Of a DNA stretch of 64,000 nucleotides, positions 1-13,208 are shown piece by piece. Source of the stretch: Paraburkholderia heleia NBRC 101817 (GTDB taxonomy: Bacteria > Pseudomonadota > Gammaproteobacteria > Burkholderiales > Burkholderiaceae); NCBI RefSeq assembly GCF_000739775.1, contig NZ_BBJH01000004.1:62001-126000 (forward strand), read 5' to 3'. Under the pieces are notes generated by a model, which made no database searches, was not told where the DNA came from, and saw only the letters and a program-made list of their open reading frames with translations. Position 1 is the first letter of the stretch. Every line of letters begins with the position of its first letter. Made by a program: the position numbers and the translations under genes.

Positions 1-471
1 AAAACCGGCACGGTGACGGCAGCAAATTCGTCGTCGATTTCGGACGGCGCGGCGGCGCTCGTGATGATGCGCGAATCGACGGCGCAGCAGCTCGGCCTTA
101 CGCCGCTCGCGCGCGTGACGGGCCATTCCACCTTCGCGCAGCAGCCCGCGAAGTTCACGACGGCGCCGGTGGGCGCGATCCGGAAGCTGTTCGAAAAGAC
201 CGGCTGGACGGCGGAAGACGTCGATCTCTACGAAATCAACGAGGCCTTTGCCGTGGTCACGATGGCCGCGATGAAGGAGCACGATCTGCCGCACGAGAAG
301 GTCAACGTGAACGGCGGCGCGTGTGCGCTCGGTCACCCGATCGGCGCTTCGGGCGCGCGCATTCTCGTGACGCTGATCGGCGCGTTGCGCGCACGCGGCG
401 GCAAGCGCGGCGTGGCGACGCTGTGCATCGGCGGTGGAGAAGCCACGGCGATGGGCGTCGAACTGCTGTAG
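1..471 (+). CDS. Acetyl-CoA C-acyltransferase (thiolase), C-terminal part
   Basis: C-terminal 156 residues of a thiolase that begins before the window; the reading frame is open from base 1. Thiolases condense or cleave acyl-CoA units, in beta-oxidation or in acetoacetyl-CoA formation. The fragment shows the conserved substrate-loop region (VTAANSSSISDGAAA), the catalytic histidine box GHPIGASG and the terminal active-site cysteine box CIGGGEA. The acyl-donor cysteine near residue 90 of the full protein is outside the window. Family assignment is firm; whether it is a degradative or biosynthetic thiolase cannot be told from this part. Confidence 0.93.
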   Translation, partial: KTGTVTAANSSSISDGAAALVMMRESTAQQLGLTPLARVTGHSTFAQQPAKFTTAPVGAIRKLFEKTGWTAEDVDLYEINEAFAVVTMAAMKEHDLPHEKVNVNGGACALGHPIGASGARILVTLIGALRARGGKRGVATLCIGGGEATAMGVELL

Positions 472-559
472 GCTAGCGCCAGAAGAAGCGCACCGCTTTG
501 CAGGGCGGGGAAGCGGTGCGCCGCAGCGGCTTCAATGCACAGACAAGCAAGGTGACGAG

Positions 560-1237
<678 letters not shown>

Positions 1238-1290
1238 AGCGCCGCCCATCTGCGCTACGCTTGCGGCCTCTCGCAACGGAGCCCTGACCC

Positions 1291-1755
1291 ATGAACGCCG
1301 AACCCGCGCGCGTTGTCCCGCCCGCCACCCGGCCCGCCGAGTGTCCCTGCGGCGGCGCCGCGCCCAGCCAGAAGGCGCCGGTCGGGGCGCCGCGCTACGC
1401 GCAATGCTGTGGCCGCTTCATCGACGGCGCGGCGATCCCCGCCACGGCGCTCGAACTGATGCGCTCGCGCTACACCGCCTACGTGCTGGGCGAAGAGGCG
1501 TATCTGCGCTCGACATGGGCGCCCGAAACCTGTCCCGCCGATCTCGACGTCGACTCCGCGGCCGAGGGCGCCCCGCGCTGGCTGGGTCTTGCCGTGAAGC
1601 GCCACGAACAACGCGACGACGCGCACGCGATCGTCGAATTTGTCGCGCGCTACAAAACTGGCGGCCGCGCGTACCGGCTGCACGAAACAAGCCGCTTCAC
1701 GCGAGGCGGCGACGGCCGCTGGCGTTATGTTGACGGCGACGTTTCGTCTGGCTAA
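1291..1755 (+). CDS. YchJ/UPF0225 family protein
   Basis: 154 residues, close to the roughly 150 of the E. coli family member YchJ. Cysteine-rich motifs ECPCGG near residue 18 and QCCGRF near residue 45 look like the N-terminal metal-binding part of the family, followed by the typical segment ALELMRSRYTAYVLGEEAYL and a cystatin/NTF2-like C-terminal half. Function is not established for the family; the cysteines suggest zinc binding. It is read in the same direction as the dehydrogenase 53 bases upstream and may be cotranscribed with it. Confidence 0.85.
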   Translation: MNAEPARVVPPATRPAECPCGGAAPSQKAPVGAPRYAQCCGRFIDGAAIPATALELMRSRYTAYVLGEEAYLRSTWAPETCPADLDVDSAAEGAPRWLGLAVKRHEQRDDAHAIVEFVARYKTGGRAYRLHETSRFTRGGDGRWRYVDGDVSSG

Positions 1756-2266
1756 TGAATCGCTGGCTGCCGGCGGAAATAACGCCTTTGCAAACAAGCG
1801 CTTACTGAATAATCAGCCATCGCGCGGCTGTTGTCCGCGCGCGACGCTCCCACCGGCCCCTTTAAAAGCTCGCATGCTCGCTGCGAACCGGACGCCGTGC
1901 CTCGCGGGACTTCGGGCCGTTGGCATGCCTTATGCCGGGTTACCCCTGAATTGCACAACAAATATTTGTCGTGCGAGTATCTATTCACAGCGTCCGGCGC
2001 GATACGTAAGTGCATAGTGAGAAAGCTTTTTCGCACGTGCATGTATCGATGGCAGACGGGTGCTGGCGGCGGGTCTGATCGACGATAGAACTGCGCCGCG
2101 CAGGTGCTCCGATCGATGTAAATCCCCGTTACGGGTCGTGCCTTCGCTCCCGCCCTCGCGGCCAGGCGCCATGGTGTCCCGTTGTGCCCTGAACGGGGCA
2201 AGTACGGGGCAAGGTCGGACGGTTGGCGGATTCACAGCAGCAGGTCCTTTGCAGGTGGTGTAGCGC
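1756..2266. other. Intergenic region, 511 bp
   Basis: No convincing coding sequence on either strand. The middle (about 1930-2060) is visibly more AT-rich than its surroundings and carries a near-perfect 22-bp inverted repeat, listed separately. The rest shows nothing I can name; it presumably holds the promoter of the exported hydrolase downstream. Confidence 0.5.
1953..1974. promoter_or_regulatory. 22-bp near-perfect palindrome, candidate operator
   Basis: GCACAACAAAT followed directly by ATTTGTCGTGC: the two 11-bp arms are complementary at 10 of 11 positions. It lies about 290 bp before the hydrolase start and 200 bp after the YchJ-family gene. The size and AT-rich centre fit a dimeric repressor site, but no regulator gene is adjacent. 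Confidence 0.4.
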
Positions 2267-3658
2267 ATGGCGTTCAGGAAGCTCCTTACCGGATGGGTCG
2301 TAGCCGGCACCGCGTGTGTGCTTTCGGTTGCTCACGCTGCGTCGCTTGCCGATCCGGCAAGTGCGAGTGCGAACCCGCAGCTCGCCGCCAACGCCGCGGT
2401 CACGCATTCCGCCAACGCTTCCCAATCCGGCCTCGCAGGCGGTCCCCTCGGCAACGCCAACGTGCCGCGCATTGCGCTCGACGACGCGTATCTGCCCGTT
2501 GTGCCCGCCAGCATGAATGAGCAGGTGATCCGCGTTCCCGTCGATGCATCGGGCGACGTCACGCTCGAAACCACGATTTACCGCCCGAACGGCCCCGGCC
2601 CGTTCCCAATGGTGATCTTCAATCACGGCAAGATTCCCGGCGACCCGCGCCTCCAGTCGCGCAGCGACCCGCTTTCGTTCGCGCGCGAATTCGTGCGCCG
2701 CGGCTACGTCGTCGTCGCGCCGAACCGCCAGGGCTTCGCGGATTCGGGCGGCTCGTATCAGCAGGACGGCTGCGATGTCGCGAGCAACGGCCTCGGCCAG
2801 GCGGCCGATGTCGCTTCGACCATCGCGTACATGTCGAAGCAGCCCTATGTCGACGCGAGCCAGATCATTGTCGCGGGCACCTCGCACGGCGGCCTGGCCA
2901 CCATGGCCTATGGGACCGAGGCGGCCAGTGGCGTGCGCGCACTCATCAACTTTTCGGGCGGCCTGCGCCAGGACGCCTGCACGGGCTGGCAGAGCAACCT
3001 GACCCAGGCGTTCGGCGACTACGGCGGCAAGGCCCGCGTCGCCTCGCTCTGGCTCTACGGCGACAACGACTCGGTGTGGTCGCCCGATCTCGTCACGAAG
3101 ATGTTCGCCGCTTACCACGACGCGCAAACGGGTGAGAACCGCCCGGCCGCGATGGCGAAGCTCGTGGACTTCGGCGCCTACAAGAACGACGCGCACCGCC
3201 TCGTGGGCGATCGCGACGGCGTGAAGATCTGGTGGCCCACGGTCGAGGCGTTCCTCGCCAACCGCGGCCTGCCGACGGCGGTGCAATACCGCGTGGCCAC
3301 GCCGGCCGCGCCGCGCGGCACCGGCTTCGCGCAGATCGACTCGGTCGGCGCGGTGCCTTACGTCGATCAGGCGGGCCGCGACGGTTATCGCAACTTTCTC
3401 AAGCAGTATCCGAGCCGGGCCTTCGCGGTGTCCGACTCGGGCGCGTGGTCGTGGGCCGAGGGCGGCGACAATCCGATGGCCGTGGCGATCTCGAACTGTG
3501 AAAAGCACAGCGCCGATCCTTGCCGGCTCTATGCCGTCAACAACACGGTAGTCTGGAACAACGGCGGCACGCAGACCGCCCAGACCGGCGACAGCGACCC
3601 GACGCGCGCGACTGCAGACAACAACGACGACGGCGACCACCCGCTGGCGAGCCGGTAA
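2267..3658 (+). CDS. Exported alpha/beta hydrolase (dienelactone hydrolase-like)
   Basis: 463 residues with a Sec signal peptide (positively charged start, hydrophobic stretch about residues 8-22, probable cleavage after AHA). The hydrolase core begins near residue 85. The nucleophile elbow GTSHGG places the catalytic serine at about 206, with an acidic residue in YGDNDS (about 268) and a histidine in NDAHR (about 310) as plausible partners. Residues 28-65 form a low-complexity linker rich in Ala, Ser and Asn. The C-terminal 130 residues after the catalytic core are not recognised. Probable periplasmic esterase or peptidase-like enzyme; substrate unknown. Confidence 0.8.
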   Translation: MAFRKLLTGWVVAGTACVLSVAHAASLADPASASANPQLAANAAVTHSANASQSGLAGGPLGNANVPRIALDDAYLPVVPASMNEQVIRVPVDASGDVTLETTIYRPNGPGPFPMVIFNHGKIPGDPRLQSRSDPLSFAREFVRRGYVVVAPNRQGFADSGGSYQQDGCDVASNGLGQAADVASTIAYMSKQPYVDASQIIVAGTSHGGLATMAYGTEAASGVRALINFSGGLRQDACTGWQSNLTQAFGDYGGKARVASLWLYGDNDSVWSPDLVTKMFAAYHDAQTGENRPAAMAKLVDFGAYKNDAHRLVGDRDGVKIWWPTVEAFLANRGLPTAVQYRVATPAAPRGTGFAQIDSVGAVPYVDQAGRDGYRNFLKQYPSRAFAVSDSGAWSWAEGGDNPMAVAISNCEKHSADPCRLYAVNNTVVWNNGGTQTAQTGDSDPTRATADNNDDGDHPLASR

Positions 3659-3713
3659 GGCGCGTTGCCCGGCCGCGGCCGGGCGCGGACTCTCCATCGC
3701 ATCCTGAATGCTT

Positions 3714-3736
3714 GCGGCCCCAAAGCGGGCCGCTTT
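3714..3736 (+). terminator. Candidate terminator after the hydrolase
   Basis: GCGGCCC, a 6-base loop, GGGCCGC and then TTT. The stem is strong but the T-run is short, so termination is likely but not certain. Confidence 0.45.
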
Positions 3737-3877
3737 GCGTTTGCGCGGGCAGTTTGCCTTTCTAACCGCGCCGGCCATTTCCTCGCATGCCACCCGTTGT
3801 GCCGCCTCCTGTCGGCTGACTTTCGCGCCGGCGCGCTCGCCACGCGTCGCCAAAAATACCCGCCGCGCCCTCCCGCG

Positions 3878-3916
3878 TTATGCAAATTCGCACCGCCGCG
3901 CAGATTTTTTGCATAA
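3878..3916. promoter_or_regulatory. Spaced inverted repeat TTATGCAAA/TTTGCATAA
   Basis: Two perfect 9-bp arms, TTATGCAAA (3878-3886) and TTTGCATAA (3908-3916), 21 bp apart, about 180 bp upstream of bioA. Centre-to-centre spacing is 30 bp, close to three helical turns. It could be a repressor operator for the biotin operon or the stem of an RNA hairpin; unproven. Confidence 0.4.
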
Positions 3917-4098
3917 GGCGGGTTCACTTTGCCGTCGTCAATTCCGCGCATTTCCGGTCTTTCTTTTTCATCGGTGCGCAGTTGTCCCGAACCGCTCGAA
4001 ACATCGCGCTGCCGTGGGTTGGAGGGCGAATTTCGGGGTAGTGCATTGCGGCAGCTAACACGTTAATCTCGGTCCCGCTGTCGTATCGGGAGTCGTAT

Positions 4099-5496
4099 TT
4101 GAATTCGCTATCGCACCCTGCACAACCCGCACACCCTGCGCACCTTGCCCGCGAAGATCGCGCCGCAACCGACTGGGTCGCTCGCAGCCTGCGTGCCGTG
4201 TGGCACCCCTGCACCCAGATGAAACATCACGAGCGCCTGCCGCTCGTAGCCGTCGCGCGCGCAGAAGGCCCGTGGCTGCACGACCGCGAGGGCGGCCGCT
4301 ATCTGGACGCGATCAGTTCGTGGTGGGTGAATCTCTTCGGCCACGCCAATGCCTCAATCAATGCCGCGCTCAAGGCGCAGCTCGACACGCTCGAGCACGT
4401 CATGCTCGCGGGCTGCACGCACGAGCCCGCCGTGGAACTCGCCGAGCGGCTGTCGGCGCGCACGGGAGGCATGCTCGGCCACGCGTTCTTCGCCTCCGAT
4501 GGCGCGTCGGCCGTCGAAATCGCGCTCAAGATGAGCTTTCATTCGTGGCGCAACCGCGGCGAGAGCGGCAAACGCGAATTCGTCTGCCTCGCCAACAGCT
4601 ATCACGGCGAAACCATCGGCGCGCTCGGCGTGACCGATGTGAAGCTCTTCAGGGATGCTTACGATCCGCTGCTGCATCACGCGCATGTGGGCGCTTCACC
4701 CGACGCACGCGCGGCGCAACCCGGCGAAACGGCTGCACATGTCGCGGCCCGCGCACTGGCCGATGTCGAACGTCTTTTCGTCGAGCGCGAGGGGCGTATC
4801 GCCGCGCTGATCGTCGAGCCGCTCGTGCAGTGCGCAGCCGGCATGGCGATGCACGATCCTGCGTATCTCAAGGGCCTGCGCGCGCTGTGCGACCGTCATC
4901 GCGTGCACCTGATCGCCGATGAAATCGCTGTGGGCTGCGGGCGCACCGGCACGTTCTTCGCATGCGAGCAGGCGGGCATCTGGCCCGATCTGCTCACGCT
5001 TTCGAAGGGCATCAGCGGCGGTTATCTGCCGCTATCGATCGTGCTTTCGCGCGATGCCATCTACGAGTCGTTTTACGACGACGACACGACGCGCGGTTTC
5101 CTCCATTCGCATTCGTACACGGGCAATCCGCTCGCGTGCCGGGCCGCGCTCGCCACGCTCGACCTGTTCGAGCGCGATGACGTGCTGGCTGCGAACGTAC
5201 GCAAATCGGCGCAACTGCGCGAATGGTTCGAGCCGTTCGCGGTGCATCCGCTCGTGCGCAACCTGCGCCAGTGCGGCACGATACTCGCGTTCGACGTTGC
5301 GCTCGCGGACCCGCAGCGCGCGGCGACGTTCTCGCGACGCTTCTTCGAAAACGCACTGCAGCGCGAACTGCTGCTGCGCCCGATCGGCACGACGGTCTAC
5401 GTCATGCCGCCATATATTCTGGACAACGAAATGCAGGCGTTCCTCGCAGCGCGCACGCGCGAGACTTTCGACGCCACCGTCGCGGAGGACCTCTGA
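4099..5496 (+). CDS. bioA: Adenosylmethionine-8-amino-7-oxononanoate aminotransferase
   Basis: 465 residues. PLP-dependent transaminase making 7,8-diaminopelargonic acid from KAPA with S-adenosylmethionine as amino donor, the third step of biotin assembly. Seen: [11 protein letters not shown] near residue 35, [12 protein letters not shown], the PLP-binding lysine in SKGISGGY (Lys303) and [16 protein letters not shown] typical of BioA. The frame has only a TTG at 4099, preceded six bases upstream by GGGAG, so TTG initiation is the best call; the first in-frame ATG (Met41) would remove part of the conserved WHPCTQM region. First gene of bioAFDB; its stop is separated from bioF by one base. Confidence 0.95.
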   Translation: MNSLSHPAQPAHPAHLAREDRAATDWVARSLRAVWHPCTQMKHHERLPLVAVARAEGPWLHDREGGRYLDAISSWWVNLFGHANASINAALKAQLDTLEHVMLAGCTHEPAVELAERLSARTGGMLGHAFFASDGASAVEIALKMSFHSWRNRGESGKREFVCLANSYHGETIGALGVTDVKLFRDAYDPLLHHAHVGASPDARAAQPGETAAHVAARALADVERLFVEREGRIAALIVEPLVQCAAGMAMHDPAYLKGLRALCDRHRVHLIADEIAVGCGRTGTFFACEQAGIWPDLLTLSKGISGGYLPLSIVLSRDAIYESFYDDDTTRGFLHSHSYTGNPLACRAALATLDLFERDDVLAANVRKSAQLREWFEPFAVHPLVRNLRQCGTILAFDVALADPQRAATFSRRFFENALQRELLLRPIGTTVYVMPPYILDNEMQAFLAARTRETFDATVAEDL

Positions 5497-5497
5497 T

Positions 5498-6718
5498 ATG
5501 GCGCATCCCAGCCTGTTGCTCGATACCCTCGATCGGAGCTTGCGCGACATCGACGCGCGCGGCCTGCGCCGCAGCCGCCGCACCGCCGACACGCCGTGCA
5601 GCGCCCACATGCAGGTGGACGGCCGCGCGACCATCGGCTTTGCGAGCAACGACTATCTCGGTCTCGCCGCGCACCCGCAACTGGTGGCGGCCATCGCCGA
5701 AGGCGCGCAGCGTTACGGCGCGGGCAGCGGCGGCTCGCATCTGCTCGGCGGCCACTCGCGCGCGCATGCGCAACTCGAAGACGATCTCGCGGCATTCGCG
5801 GGCACCTTCGTCGCTGCGCCGCGCGCGCTGTACTTCAGTACCGGCTACATGGCGAACCTGGCCGTGCTCACCGCGCTCGCGGGGCGCGGCACGACGATCT
5901 TTTCCGACTCGCTCAACCACGCCTCGCTGATCGACGGCGCACGGCTCTCGCGCGCCGACATCCAGATCTATCCGCATGCCGACATGACGGCGCTCGCCGC
6001 GTTGCTCGAAGCCTCCGACGCGAGCGCAAAACTGATCGTGAGCGACACCGTGTTCAGCATGGACGGCGACGTCGCGCCGCTCGCGCGTCTCGTCGAACTC
6101 GCCGAACAGCATGGCGCGTGGCTCGTGGTCGACGATGCGCACGGTTTCGGCGTGCTTGGGCCACAGGGCCGCGGCGCGCTCGCGCAAGCCGCGCTGCGCT
6201 CGGAACATCTCGTGATGGTCGGCACGCTCGGCAAGGCGGCGGGCGTGTCGGGCGCGTTCATTTGCGCGCATGGCACCGTGATCGAGTGGCTCGTGCAGCG
6301 TGCGCGGCCGTACATCTTCACCACGGCTTCGTCACCGGCGGTGGCGCACGCGGTGTCCGCGAGCCTGCGGTTGATCGAAGGCGAGGAGGGCGATGCGCGC
6401 CGCGCGCATCTGAAGCATCTGATCGCGCGCACGCGTGCGCTGCTCGGGCGAACCTGCTGGCAACCCGTCGACTCGCATACCGCCGTGCAGCCGCTCGTCA
6501 TCGGCGCGAACGAGGCGACGCTCGCGCTGCAGACCGCGCTGGAGCGCGACGGCCTGTGGGTGCCGGCCATTCGTCCGCCCACCGTGCCGGAGGGCACGTC
6601 GCGCCTGCGCATATCGCTCTCGGCTGCGCATTCGGACGCCGATCTCGACCGGCTGAACGCATCGCTGCAGCGCGCGAGTCTCGAGGCACGGACAAACGCG
6701 CAGGAGTGCGCGCAATGA
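5498..6718 (+). CDS. bioF: 8-amino-7-oxononanoate synthase
   Basis: 406 residues. PLP enzyme of the alpha-oxoamine synthase family; joins pimeloyl-thioester and L-alanine to give KAPA, the substrate of the preceding BioA. Visible features are [22 protein letters not shown], the cofactor-stacking [10 protein letters not shown] and the Schiff-base lysine in [13 protein letters not shown] (Lys246). The ATG at 5498 is one base after the bioA stop, preceded by GGAGG, and its own stop overlaps the bioD start by ATGA, indicating translational coupling along the operon. Confidence 0.96.
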   Translation: MAHPSLLLDTLDRSLRDIDARGLRRSRRTADTPCSAHMQVDGRATIGFASNDYLGLAAHPQLVAAIAEGAQRYGAGSGGSHLLGGHSRAHAQLEDDLAAFAGTFVAAPRALYFSTGYMANLAVLTALAGRGTTIFSDSLNHASLIDGARLSRADIQIYPHADMTALAALLEASDASAKLIVSDTVFSMDGDVAPLARLVELAEQHGAWLVVDDAHGFGVLGPQGRGALAQAALRSEHLVMVGTLGKAAGVSGAFICAHGTVIEWLVQRARPYIFTTASSPAVAHAVSASLRLIEGEEGDARRAHLKHLIARTRALLGRTCWQPVDSHTAVQPLVIGANEATLALQTALERDGLWVPAIRPPTVPEGTSRLRISLSAAHSDADLDRLNASLQRASLEARTNAQECAQ

Positions 6719-7425
6719 CGGTTTCGCTTTTCGTCACCGGTACCGATACCGAAATCGGCAAGACCTTCGTGAGCGCGGCGCTGCTGCGCGGCTTCGCCCA
6801 CGCGGGGCTGCGCGCCACGGCGCTCAAGCCGGTCGCCGCGGGCGCGTACGAGCGCGACGGCGTGTGGCACAACGAGGACGCCGATCAGCTCGACGCCGCC
6901 GCGAGCGTGCTGCTGCCGCCTGAGATGCGCACGCCGTTTCTGCTCAAGGAGCCCGCCGCGCCGCACATTGCCGCTGCGCTCGAAGGCGTGACGCTCGATA
7001 TGGCGCGCATCGTCGATTGCTACGAGGCGGCGTGCGAGCGCGCGGATGCCGTCGTCGTGGAAGGCGTGGGTGGTTTTCGCGTGCCCCTCACGGCAACCGT
7101 CGATACCGCCGATCTCGCCGTCGCGCTCGGTCTGCCCGTGGTGCTCGTGGTGGGCATGCGCCTCGGCTGCATCAGCCATGCCCTGCTCACTGCCGAAGCG
7201 ATTGCCGCGCGCGGCTTGACGCTCGCGGGCTGGGTCGCGAACCGTATCGATCCGGCCATGACGTTCCCCGAAGACAACATCGCCGCGCTGCGCGAGCGTC
7301 TCGCCGCCCAGTACGGCGCGCCGCTCGTCGGCGTCGTGCCGCATATGCGCGGTGCGAGTGCCGACGACGCAGCCGGACATCTGAACATCGACGCGTTGCT
7401 CGCGCGCCTGCGCACCGAAGCCTAA
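6715..7425 (+). CDS. bioD: Dethiobiotin synthetase
   Basis: 236 residues. ATP-dependent carboxylation of 7,8-diaminopelargonate to dethiobiotin. The P-loop [10 protein letters not shown] is at residues 9-18, followed by the substrate-lysine region LKPVAAG, the acidic segment NEDADQL and [12 protein letters not shown]. Length and order of motifs are normal for BioD. Start ATG at 6715 overlaps the bioF stop by four bases. Confidence 0.96.
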   Translation: MTVSLFVTGTDTEIGKTFVSAALLRGFAHAGLRATALKPVAAGAYERDGVWHNEDADQLDAAASVLLPPEMRTPFLLKEPAAPHIAAALEGVTLDMARIVDCYEAACERADAVVVEGVGGFRVPLTATVDTADLAVALGLPVVLVVGMRLGCISHALLTAEAIAARGLTLAGWVANRIDPAMTFPEDNIAALRERLAAQYGAPLVGVVPHMRGASADDAAGHLNIDALLARLRTEA

Positions 7426-7466
7426 CGCCAGTCAAGCACAGTCACGTAAAGAAGGATCAGGACACC

Positions 7467-8552
7467 ATGACGCAAACCCACATCGACCTTACCTCGCTGA
7501 AGGCCACCGCGCCGAGCGCCCAGGCCGCAGCCGAATCCGCCGCCCGCTGGAAAGTCGCCGACGTCGCGGCGCTCTACGCGTTGCCGTTCAACGACCTGAT
7601 GTTCCGCGCGCAGCAGGTGCATCGCGAGCATTTCGACGCGAACGCCGTGCAGCTTTCCACGCTCCTCTCGATCAAGACCGGCGGCTGCGAGGAAGACTGC
7701 GCGTACTGCCCGCAATCGGCGCATCACGACACGGAACTGGAAGCCGGCAAGCTGATGGAAGTCGACGCCGTGCTGGACGCGGCGCGCGCGGCCAAGGCCA
7801 ACGGCGCGACGCGCTTCTGCATGGGCGCGGCGTGGCGCAACCCTAAGGATCGCCACCTCGAGCCGATCAAGGACATGATCCGCGGCGTGAAGGCGATGGG
7901 TCTGGAAACCTGCGTGACGCTCGGCATGCTCGAAGACCACCAGGCGAAGGCGCTGGCCGAAGCGGGCCTCGACTACTACAACCACAATCTCGATACGTCG
8001 CCGGAGTTCTACGGCAAGATCATTTCGACGCGCACTTACGAGGACCGCCTCGAGACGCTCGAACGCGTGCGCGACTCGGGCATCAACGTGTGCTGCGGCG
8101 GCATCGTCGGCATGGGCGAGTCGCGCCGCGAGCGCGCGGGCCTCATCGCCCAGCTCGCGAACATGGAGCCGTATCCGGAATCGGTGCCCATCAACAATCT
8201 CGTGCAGGTCTCGGGCACGCCGCTCGAAGGCACGGAGCCGATCGACCCGTTCGAATTCGTGCGCACGATCGCGGTGGCGCGCATCACGATGCCCAAGGCG
8301 ATGGTGCGCCTCTCGGCTGGCCGTGAGCAGATGGACGACGCGCTCCAGGCGCTGTGTTTCATGGCGGGCGCGAACTCGATCTTCTACGGCGACCAGTTGC
8401 TCACCACGAGCAATCCGCAGGCGCAAGCCGACCGCGAGCTGCTGCAACGTTTGGGCATCACGGCGCAGGCCGCGCAGCATCTGCCGACCGACGACCATGC
8501 GCATCACGGACATCACGGGCATTCGCACGGCGGCTGCGGCCACTGCGAGTGA
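7467..8552 (+). CDS. bioB: Biotin synthase
   Basis: 361 residues. Radical SAM enzyme that inserts sulfur into dethiobiotin, the last step of the pathway. The SAM cluster cysteines are Cys74, Cys78 and Cys81 in CEEDCAYC; downstream motifs include [18 protein letters not shown] and GGIVGMGES, and the conserved arginine in LSAGRE belongs to the [2Fe-2S] site. The last 20 residues are an unusual His/Gly-rich tail ending in CGHCE, with 8 histidines, absent from the catalytic barrel. ATG at 7467 follows AGGATCAGGA. Last gene of bioAFDB, 41 bp after bioD, and followed by a strong terminator. Confidence 0.97.
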   Translation: MTQTHIDLTSLKATAPSAQAAAESAARWKVADVAALYALPFNDLMFRAQQVHREHFDANAVQLSTLLSIKTGGCEEDCAYCPQSAHHDTELEAGKLMEVDAVLDAARAAKANGATRFCMGAAWRNPKDRHLEPIKDMIRGVKAMGLETCVTLGMLEDHQAKALAEAGLDYYNHNLDTSPEFYGKIISTRTYEDRLETLERVRDSGINVCCGGIVGMGESRRERAGLIAQLANMEPYPESVPINNLVQVSGTPLEGTEPIDPFEFVRTIAVARITMPKAMVRLSAGREQMDDALQALCFMAGANSIFYGDQLLTTSNPQAQADRELLQRLGITAQAAQHLPTDDHAHHGHHGHSHGGCGHCE

Positions 8553-8574
8553 CGTTTCGCCCGTCGCCGAAAGC

Positions 8575-8608
8575 AAAAACGCCAGGCTGCCAGGCCTGGC
8601 GTTTTTTT
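8575..8608. terminator. Bidirectional terminator between bioB and the NCS1 permease gene
   Basis: A-tract, 9-bp stem ACGCCAGGC/GCCTGGCGT with a 6-base loop, then seven T. Flanking A and T runs make it work in both directions, which fits the convergent gene arrangement. Confidence 0.92.
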
Positions 8609-8636
8609 ATTCTCCAAACGGAGGCGGCGCGGCAGG

Positions 8637-9953
8637 TTACGCGTAAGCCGCGCGTCGGCGCCCAGTGAGCGCGAGATAGCACAGCGCGCCGATCACGAGC
8701 GAAGGCAGCGTAGCGCCGAGGTTCGGCAGCCACTGGTTGAGCGCCTGATACGCGCCGAAACCGACCACCCACGCGGCGAAGGCGCTCACGTGCCAGCCGC
8801 CCGAATAGCCATAGGCGCCGTTCAGATCGGCGAGCGCCTGCGCGTCGATGCGGCGGCGGCGCACGATGAAGTGATCGGCGAGCACCACGCCAAAGAGCGG
8901 CGCGAACACCGAGCCGATGAAGAGCAGGAAATTCTGGTACTTCGCCATCGGCACGACGAGGCCGATCAGCGTGCACAGCGCGCCGAACGCCGCCGAGAGC
9001 CAGGGCACGCTGGCGCGCGTCCAGAACGTGCCGGTCGAGACCGCGGCCGAGTGGATGTCGGCGAAGGCGTTGTCGATTTCGTCGATCAGCACGAGCAGCA
9101 GCGCGAGGCCGCCGCCGGCCTGCGCGAGCGCCGTGGTGAGGAGCGCGTCGCCGCCGCCCGCGGCGAGGCCGTAGACGGCGCCGAGCGCATAGAACCACAG
9201 GTTCGCGATGCCATAGCCGAACAGCGTGCCGCGGAAGGTTTCGCCCGCTTTGCGGCCGAAACGCGTGTAGTCGGCGATGAGCGGCAGCCACGAGAGCGGC
9301 ATCGCCACGACGAGGTCGATGGCGCTGCCAAACGGCATCTCGCCCGTACCGGGGCGGCGCATCAGCGCGCCCAGGTCCTGCTTCACGAGCAGGCTCCACG
9401 TGAGCCAGGCCGCGCCCGCGAGCAGCAGCCAGATGCCCCACGTGCGCAGGAAACGCCGCACGAACGAGAGCGGGCCGCTGATGGCGAGCAGCGTGGCGAG
9501 CACGCCGAAGATCAGGGTCCAGACGAGCGGCATCGACAGGCCGAAGGCTTGCTTGGCGAGCGCATCGGCGGAATCGCGCATGACGATGATCTCGAACGAG
9601 CCCCAGCCCACGAGCTGCACCATGTTGATGACGGCCGGCACCGACACGCCGCGCACGCCGAGCGTCGGGCGCAGCGACGCCATCGCGGCGAGGCCCGTGT
9701 CCGTGCCGATCACGCCCGCGAGCGCGAGCAGCACGACGCCGATCACGCTGCCGACGACGATGGCCATCAGTGCATGGGGCAGCGAGAGGCCCGGCACGAG
9801 CAGCGCGCCCGCCTGCGCGACGAGCAGGCCGATGCCGAGCGAAAACCACAGCGCGAAGGCGTCGCCGGTGCGGAACTGGCGGCGCGCGTCGGGCACGGGC
9901 ACGTTCGGCGCGTAGGTGGAGCCGGCTTCGCCGGCGTGCGAATCTTGAGTCAT
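8637..9953 (-). CDS. NCS1-family permease (cytosine/hydroxymethylpyrimidine type)
   Basis: 438 residues with about 12 hydrophobic segments, typical of the nucleobase:cation symporter-1 family. Sequence such as FRTGDAFALWFSLGIGLLVAQAG near residue 27 and the Gly/Ala-rich first helices resemble CodB and the CytX subgroup, which carries the thiamine precursor hydroxymethylpyrimidine. I looked for a thiamine riboswitch in the 226-bp leader and did not see one, so the substrate stays open between cytosine-type bases and HMP. ATG at 9953 chosen because the upstream extension is Arg/Lys-rich and non-family-like. It is transcribed divergently from rarA. Confidence 0.83.
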   Translation of the reverse strand: MTQDSHAGEAGSTYAPNVPVPDARRQFRTGDAFALWFSLGIGLLVAQAGALLVPGLSLPHALMAIVVGSVIGVVLLALAGVIGTDTGLAAMASLRPTLGVRGVSVPAVINMVQLVGWGSFEIIVMRDSADALAKQAFGLSMPLVWTLIFGVLATLLAISGPLSFVRRFLRTWGIWLLLAGAAWLTWSLLVKQDLGALMRRPGTGEMPFGSAIDLVVAMPLSWLPLIADYTRFGRKAGETFRGTLFGYGIANLWFYALGAVYGLAAGGGDALLTTALAQAGGGLALLLVLIDEIDNAFADIHSAAVSTGTFWTRASVPWLSAAFGALCTLIGLVVPMAKYQNFLLFIGSVFAPLFGVVLADHFIVRRRRIDAQALADLNGAYGYSGGWHVSAFAAWVVGFGAYQALNQWLPNLGATLPSLVIGALCYLALTGRRRAAYA

Positions 9954-10179
9954 GTGGAACGCTTTCCTCTGTATCGTCTGTTTTGTCTGTTTCATCCGGG
10001 GGCGCCGGCTCGAGCGGCTCTGCCCGCGCTTCGCGCCGCGGCGCTCGCTGTCATAATGCACGATTGCATCCGGTGCGACGGGCCGTTTTGTGGTGTGGGG
10101 CGCTGTGTCCCCGAATCTGCCGCCGAATGTGCAACACACACGCGGCCAGCCGGAAAGCCGTCATTATCGCGAAAACGTC

Positions 10180-12901
<2,722 letters not shown>

Positions 12902-12990
12902 GGCGCGCGGCCCCCGCGCACAGCGCGCACAGCCCGCGCACAGAACAGGTAGGTGAATTCCTTGCTCTCGAAATTTTTCCCAATGAGGGC

Positions 12991-13018
12991 TTGCAAAATT
13001 CAAAACATGTTCTATAAT
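12991..13018 (+). promoter_or_regulatory. Promoter of the CGA serine tRNA gene
   Basis: TTGCAA (12991-12996), 16-bp spacer and a perfect TATAAT (13013-13018), predicting a start near 13025, about 50 bp before the mature tRNA. The AT-rich stretch just upstream could act as an UP-like element. Confidence 0.75.
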
Positions 13019-13074
13019 CTTCGCTTCTCCGGTTGCCGACCAACGCTGGGGAAGCAGTAAAAAAGCAGCGCCCC

Positions 13075-13169
<95 letters not shown>

Positions 13170-13172
13170 CAG

Positions 13173-13208
13173 AAAACCCCTGCATGCCTGATCGCTGCAG
13201 GGGTTTTT
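13173..13208 (+). terminator. Terminator of the CGA serine tRNA gene
   Basis: AAAACCCCTGCA, 11-base loop, TGCAGGGG and TTTTT. It starts eight bases after the CCA end. Confidence 0.93.

Larger units (their letters stand above)
3659..4098. other. Intergenic region before the biotin operon, 440 bp
   Basis: Holds the terminator-like hairpin of the upstream gene, a spaced inverted repeat (3878-3916, listed separately) and presumably the bioA promoter. No coding sequence seen. I could not identify a known biotin-operon operator in it. Confidence 0.5.

Noticed and set aside
2129..3853. 574-residue minus-strand ORF opposite the exported hydrolase
   Set aside because: Shadow of the real gene; Arg/Val-rich with no domain.
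9954..10179. Thiamine riboswitch ahead of the NCS1 permease
   Set aside because: I looked for the conserved CTGAGA and GGGTGCC elements on the minus strand and found none.
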